Assembly: GCA_016744435.1 (NCBI GenBank) | Contig: JADGEJ010000016.1 | Coordinates: forward strand, 1-64,000 | From: Lentibacter sp. | Lineage (GTDB): Bacteria > Pseudomonadota > Alphaproteobacteria > Rhodobacterales > Rhodobacteraceae | Direction: 5' to 3' | DNA length: 64,000 nucleotides | Shown here: piece by piece, positions 60,622 through 64,000 of the stretch | Numbering within the stretch: the first letter of the stretch is position 1 | Layout of the letters: every line of letters starts with the position of its first letter | Made by a program: the position numbers and the translations under genes | Notes under the pieces: model-generated | What the model was told of the DNA's origin: nothing | Database searches by the model: none | What the model saw: the letters and a program-made list of their open reading frames with translations, nothing else

Positions 60622-61851
60622 ATGCGCCGAGTAGTTGTCACAGGGATGGGCGTTGTCTCATCGATCGGGAACAATGTTGAGGAAGCGCTTGCGTCGCTGA
60701 AGGCGGGCAAGTCGGGCATCACGGCGAACGCCGATATGGCCGAGCACGGGTTTCGCAGCCAGATCGCCGGCAATGTGAAGCTTGATGTGGCTGACCACGT
60801 CGACAAGCGCACGCTGCGGTTTATGGGCCCCGGGGCGGCCTATGCGCATATCGCCATGGGCCAAGCTATTGCGGATGCGGGCCTTGAGCCGAGCGACATT
60901 ATCAACGAGCGCACGGGGCTTGTGGCTGGCTCAGGCGGGCCGTCAACGAGCGCTATGTTGGCCGCGCATCAGGCGGTTTTGAAGACTGGCGCGACCAAGC
61001 GGATCGGGCCATTTGCTGTGCCCAAGACGATGTGCTCGACGGTGTCGGCCAACTTGGCCACGGCCTACCAGATCAAAGGCATCAACTATTCGATCACCAG
61101 CGCGTGCTCGACAAGCCTGCACTGCATCGGCAACGCTTCAGAGCAGATCATGATGGGCAAGCAAGACATCATGTTTGCGGGCGGCGGCGAAGAGCTTGAC
61201 TGGACGCTGTCTTGCCTGTTTGACGCGATGGGCGCGATGAGCAGCAAGTATAACGACACGCCCGAGAAAGCCTCGCGCGCGTTTGACGCCAACCGCGATG
61301 GCTTCGTCATCGGCGGCGGCGGCGGCATTTTGGTGCTTGAAGAGCTTGAGCATGCAAAAGCGCGCGGCGCGAAGATTTATGCGGAAGTGACGGGCTATGG
61401 CGCGACGTCTGACGGCGCTGACATGGTGGCGCCTTCGGGCGAGGGCGGCATGCGCGCGATGCGGCTTGCTTTGAGCACGCTGGGCGAAGGCCGCAGCGTT
61501 GACTACATCAACGCCCACGGCACCAGCACGCCCGTTGGCGACGTTGGCGAAGTGGAAGCTGTGCGGGCTGTCTTTGACGGCATCAAGCAGCCAGTGATCT
61601 CATCGACCAAGTCAATGACTGGGCACTCACAAGGGGCCACAGGCGCGCAGGAGGCTATCTACTGCTTGCTGGCGCTGGAGCACGACTTCCTCATCCCGAG
61701 CATCAACGTGGAAACACTTGATCCGGCCATTCGCGAGGGTGAAATCGTGACCAAACTGGTCGAAAACGCCGGGCTGGATTCAGTCATGACCAACTCATTC
61801 GGCTTTGGTGGCACCAACGGCTCGATGATTTTGAGCAAGTATAAAGGGTGA
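60622..61851 (+). CDS. fabB: beta-ketoacyl-ACP synthase I
   Basis: 409 residues. Condensing enzyme that elongates unsaturated acyl chains. Catalytic Cys in [11 protein letters not shown], His in [11 protein letters not shown] and [18 protein letters not shown] precedes the ATG. fabI overlaps its end by 4 bp. Confidence 0.95.
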   Translation: MRRVVVTGMGVVSSIGNNVEEALASLKAGKSGITANADMAEHGFRSQIAGNVKLDVADHVDKRTLRFMGPGAAYAHIAMGQAIADAGLEPSDIINERTGLVAGSGGPSTSAMLAAHQAVLKTGATKRIGPFAVPKTMCSTVSANLATAYQIKGINYSITSACSTSLHCIGNASEQIMMGKQDIMFAGGGEELDWTLSCLFDAMGAMSSKYNDTPEKASRAFDANRDGFVIGGGGGILVLEELEHAKARGAKIYAEVTGYGATSDGADMVAPSGEGGMRAMRLALSTLGEGRSVDYINAHGTSTPVGDVGEVEAVRAVFDGIKQPVISSTKSMTGHSQGATGAQEAIYCLLALEHDFLIPSINVETLDPAIREGEIVTKLVENAGLDSVMTNSFGFGGTNGSMILSKYKG

Positions 61852-62645
61852 GCGCTATGGGGTCGATGACGGGAAAACGCGGACTTATCATGGGTGTCGC
61901 TAATGAGCGCTCGATTGCTTGGGGCATTGCAAAGGCGATGGCTGAGGCGGGGGCCGAACTGGCGTTTACCTACCAAGGCGAGGCCTTTGGCAAGCGGCTC
62001 GCGCCACTCGCCGAGCGCGTCGGCAGTGACTTTATGGTCGATGTTGACGTGACGGATGATGCCTCGCTGGATGCGGCATTTGAACAACTCGGGGCGCGCT
62101 GGCCGACGATCGACTTTGTCGTGCACGCGATTGCCTACTCAGACAAGAACGAGCTTACCGGGCGGATTTTGAACACGTCGCGAGACAACTTCAAAAACTC
62201 GATGGATATCTCGGCGTATTCCTTCATCGAAGTGGCGCGCCGCGCGCACCCGTTGATGGAAGAGAACGGCGGCACTTTGCTGACGCTGACTTACATGGGC
62301 TCAACCCGCGTCACGCCAAACTACAACGTGATGGGCGTGGCGAAAGCAGCCTTGGAAGCGACAGTGCGCTATTTGGCGAATGATCTTGGCCCCGAAGGCA
62401 TTCGCGTCAATGCGATTTCGCCGGGCCCTATGAAAACGCTCGCTGGTGCGGCCATTGGCGGGGCACGGGCGACGTTTAAGCACACCGACAAAAACGCGCC
62501 TCTGCGCTCGAATGCAACTTTGGAGGCGGTCGGCGGCACGGCTGTGTACTTGGCTTCAGATGCGGGGGCTTGCACCAGTGGTGAGATCATCCGCGTTGAC
62601 GGCGGCTTCCATGTGTTGGGTATGCCGCAACAGGAAAATCTCTAA
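61848..62645 (+). CDS. fabI: enoyl-ACP reductase (NADH), FabI
   Basis: 265 residues from a GTG overlapping the fabB stop; ATG codons at 61857 and 61866 are alternatives. Rossmann start [20 protein letters not shown] with the FabI-type NAD loop, and the catalytic Tyr/Lys in [15 protein letters not shown] (Y-x6-K). Final reduction in each fatty acid cycle. Ends fab operon, followed by repeat and hairpins. Confidence 0.95.
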   Translation: MSAMGSMTGKRGLIMGVANERSIAWGIAKAMAEAGAELAFTYQGEAFGKRLAPLAERVGSDFMVDVDVTDDASLDAAFEQLGARWPTIDFVVHAIAYSDKNELTGRILNTSRDNFKNSMDISAYSFIEVARRAHPLMEENGGTLLTLTYMGSTRVTPNYNVMGVAKAALEATVRYLANDLGPEGIRVNAISPGPMKTLAGAAIGGARATFKHTDKNAPLRSNATLEAVGGTAVYLASDAGACTSGEIIRVDGGFHVLGMPQQENL

Positions 62646-62648
62646 GGG

Positions 62649-62723
62649 GTCGAATTTGCGTTGCAAATCCGACAAGCTGGGGGCTAGCCCCCAGACCCCC
62701 AGAGTATTTCTACAAAGAGAAAA
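62649..62723. repeat. intergenic box plus hairpins, copy 2 of 3
   Basis: Two hairpins, GTCG-a-ATTTGC-gtt-GCAAAT-c-CGAC (62649-62673) and the 18-bp palindrome CTGGGGGCTAGCCCCCAG (62677-62694), then the reversed box GAGTATTTCTACAAAGAGAA (62702-62721). The box is the reverse complement of that after ftsY with a few substitutions. Confidence 0.65.
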
Positions 62724-62873
62724 CCAACGCGTTTACCCGGCTTTAATAGTGATGCGATAAACTGAATTTACGTTACAGGCTGGAGAGCCGATGGGCGTCG
62801 AAGGGAAAGCCGCCTCGTTCTGGTTGTGTCTTGTTCGTGTCAGGCGCACCGCTCAGGAACGGGGCGCACTTTT

Positions 62874-62898
62874 GGCTTTTCTTTTCGTATAAATACTC
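62874..62898. repeat. intergenic box, copy 3 of 3 (no hairpin)
   Basis: CTTTTCTTTTCGTATAAATA followed by CTC matches the box after ftsY at most positions. It lies 13 bp past the trmB stop. No strong hairpin adjoins. The remaining gap between fabI and trmB has no gene. Confidence 0.45.
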
Positions 62899-62910
62899 AA
62901 AATCCAACAG

Positions 62911-63633
62911 TCAGATCTTGCGGAACGTCAGGTAGTGGGGCGTTCGGCCTTCACGCAGTGCTTTTTGCTCGTAGCGGGTTGATATCCAATCTGGCCAAGC
63001 TGTGCGCCAGTCGTCGGGGCATTCGGCGAGCCATTCGAACCTGTGCTGCGGGACTTGCTCGAGCGTTTGGCGAACATAGTCGGGGATGTCGGTTGCCACG
63101 CGGAAAATTGCACCCTGTTTGAGTTTGCGCGAAAGCGGTTCTAGGTGTTCGGGCGTTACGAAGCGGCGGCGGTGGTGGCGCTTCTTGGGCCAGGGGTCTG
63201 GGTAGAGCAGGAAGGCCCGCGACAGGCTTTCGTCGGGCAGCACGTCAAACATGTCGCGCGCATCACCGGGGTGGATGCGGATGTTGTCTGTGCTGGCTTC
63301 GCGGATTTTGCCCAAGAGCATGGCAACACCGTTGATGTAGGGCTCGCAGCCGATAAAGCCGACATCGGGGTTTTGCGTGGCTTGGTGCACCATGTGCTCG
63401 CCGCCGCCAAAGCCGATTTCAAGCCAGAGGTCTTTGCCGCCAAAGAGCGCGTCTACATCAAGCACAGTGCGTTCGGGGTTCTCTTCCCAGCTCACAGCAC
63501 CGGGGGAAAGCTTGGCGAGGTCTTCCTCAAGCCATGCTTCTTGAGAGGCGCGTAGGCCTTTGCCTTTGAAGCGGCCATAGAAGTTGCGCCAAGGCGCGCC
63601 GGAGGGGTGGTTTTGGGGGCGATCTTCACTCAT
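62911..63633 (-). CDS. trmB: tRNA (guanine-N7-)-methyltransferase
   Basis: 240 residues. SAM-dependent methylase of G46. SAM motif LWLEIGFGGGEHM and the family-specific LLYPDPWPKKRHHRRRFVTPEHLEPLSRKLKQG. Stands alone on the minus strand. Confidence 0.94.
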   Translation of the reverse strand: MSEDRPQNHPSGAPWRNFYGRFKGKGLRASQEAWLEEDLAKLSPGAVSWEENPERTVLDVDALFGGKDLWLEIGFGGGEHMVHQATQNPDVGFIGCEPYINGVAMLLGKIREASTDNIRIHPGDARDMFDVLPDESLSRAFLLYPDPWPKKRHHRRRFVTPEHLEPLSRKLKQGAIFRVATDIPDYVRQTLEQVPQHRFEWLAECPDDWRTAWPDWISTRYEQKALREGRTPHYLTFRKI

Positions 63634-63673
63634 GGGCGGCGTTTAGCGCGAAAGTTGTCTTAGCGCAATCGGC

Positions 63674-64000
63674 TTAAGTTTGCTGGTAAATGGCGACGGC
63701 ATTTTCAAAGCGTCGTGCTTTCAAGTCGTCTTGGTGGATGAGAAAGTAGATTGTGCCTTCAGAGTAGATATCACTGAGCCATTCGGCAAATGTGATCTCG
63801 AGCAGGAGTTGCCAGTCTTTAGCCTGTGATATTATGCGATGTCTTTCGTGCGTCCATGCATCCTCGGCAAACTGACGCCCCAAAATCCTGATTATTGCCG
63901 CATCATAACGCGGATCGTCTTGCACGGGCAGCGGCGTGCCAAGCATATGCGTATAGGTGCTATCAAAGGCCAGATCGTCGTAGGCTTCTTGGAATGCGTA
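63674..64000 (-). CDS. partial hypothetical protein, 5' end outside the window
   Basis: The open frame runs leftward into the window from its right edge; at least 108 residues are visible, ending AVAIYQQT. The in-frame Met at 63946 is probably internal because 18 further codons upstream stay open to the edge. No motif recognised; polar, aromatic-rich and probably soluble. Confidence 0.6.
   Translation of the reverse strand, partial: YAFQEAYDDLAFDSTYTHMLGTPLPVQDDPRYDAAIIRILGRQFAEDAWTHERHRIISQAKDWQLLLEITFAEWLSDIYSEGTIYFLIHQDDLKARRFENAVAIYQQT

Overview
The window is chromosomal DNA of an alphaproteobacterium of the Rhodobacteraceae (Roseobacter group), most likely a marine strain of moderate GC content. 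Pointers are a fused NuoE/NuoF-type diaphorase of formate dehydrogenase type, glyQ and glyS separated by a small membrane-anchored protein, an SAM-II riboswitch before metZ, an Irr-type Fur regulator divergent from fabA-fabB-fabI, an NDUFS4-like protein, and the TmpA/TmpB type of phosphonate catabolism first characterised in a roseobacter. The genus cannot be fixed from the sequence alone.

Layout. 0.1-5.1 kb: small secreted protein, AlkB-type monooxygenase, orphan diaphorase, YhhN membrane protein, lytic transglycosylase. 5.2-11.4 kb: ftsY with two Pro-Glu tracts, EamA transporter, yciB, SAM-II riboswitch plus terminator and metZ, acetyltransferase, a hairpin-rich intergenic stretch, folE2. 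11.5-25.7 kb: trkH, a serine-protease-like protein that has lost its catalytic triad, glyQ/DUF6446-like/glyS, a PPDK-like protein with a degenerate ATP-grasp half, SleB hydrolase, folB-folP-glmM. 25.7-36.4 kb: EamA transporter, ilvC divergent from two overlapping Lrp/AsnC genes and a class V aminotransferase, UbiH-family hydroxylase, HAD phosphatase, GntR regulator, membrane glycosyltransferase, carA, yqeY. 36.7-45.9 kb: beta-helix protein, outer-membrane-type protein, a 24-residue lipoprotein gene, NYN/PIN nuclease, orphan, uvrB, NDUFS4-like protein, a degenerate receiver protein and an XRE regulator. 45.9-49.2 kb: DevBCA-type exporter and tRNA-Arg. 49.3-56.9 kb: enoyl-CoA hydratase, persulfide-sensor-like ArsR regulator, enolase-superfamily dehydratase, a probable phosphonate module (HD oxygenase, 2-oxoglutarate oxygenase, alcohol dehydrogenase), MFS transporter, sodB. 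57-64 kb: quinone oxidoreductase, irr, fabA, orphan, fabB, fabI, trmB and a truncated gene at the right edge.

The genes are mostly housekeeping: folate (folE2, folB, folP), cell envelope (glmM, SleB, lytic transglycosylase, yciB), translation (glyQS, trmB, tRNA-Arg), unsaturated fatty acid synthesis (fabA/fabB/fabI), branched-chain amino acids (ilvC) and sulfur amino acids (metZ). The accessory signals most worth following are a three-copy 61-bp intergenic element containing a GTGCATA/TATGCAC palindrome, the tmpA/tmpB-like phosphonate module with a 41-bp palindrome next to it, the riboswitch-terminator pair before metZ, and several proteins that keep a fold but have lost catalytic residues. 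No prophage, IS element, CRISPR array or rRNA operon was seen.
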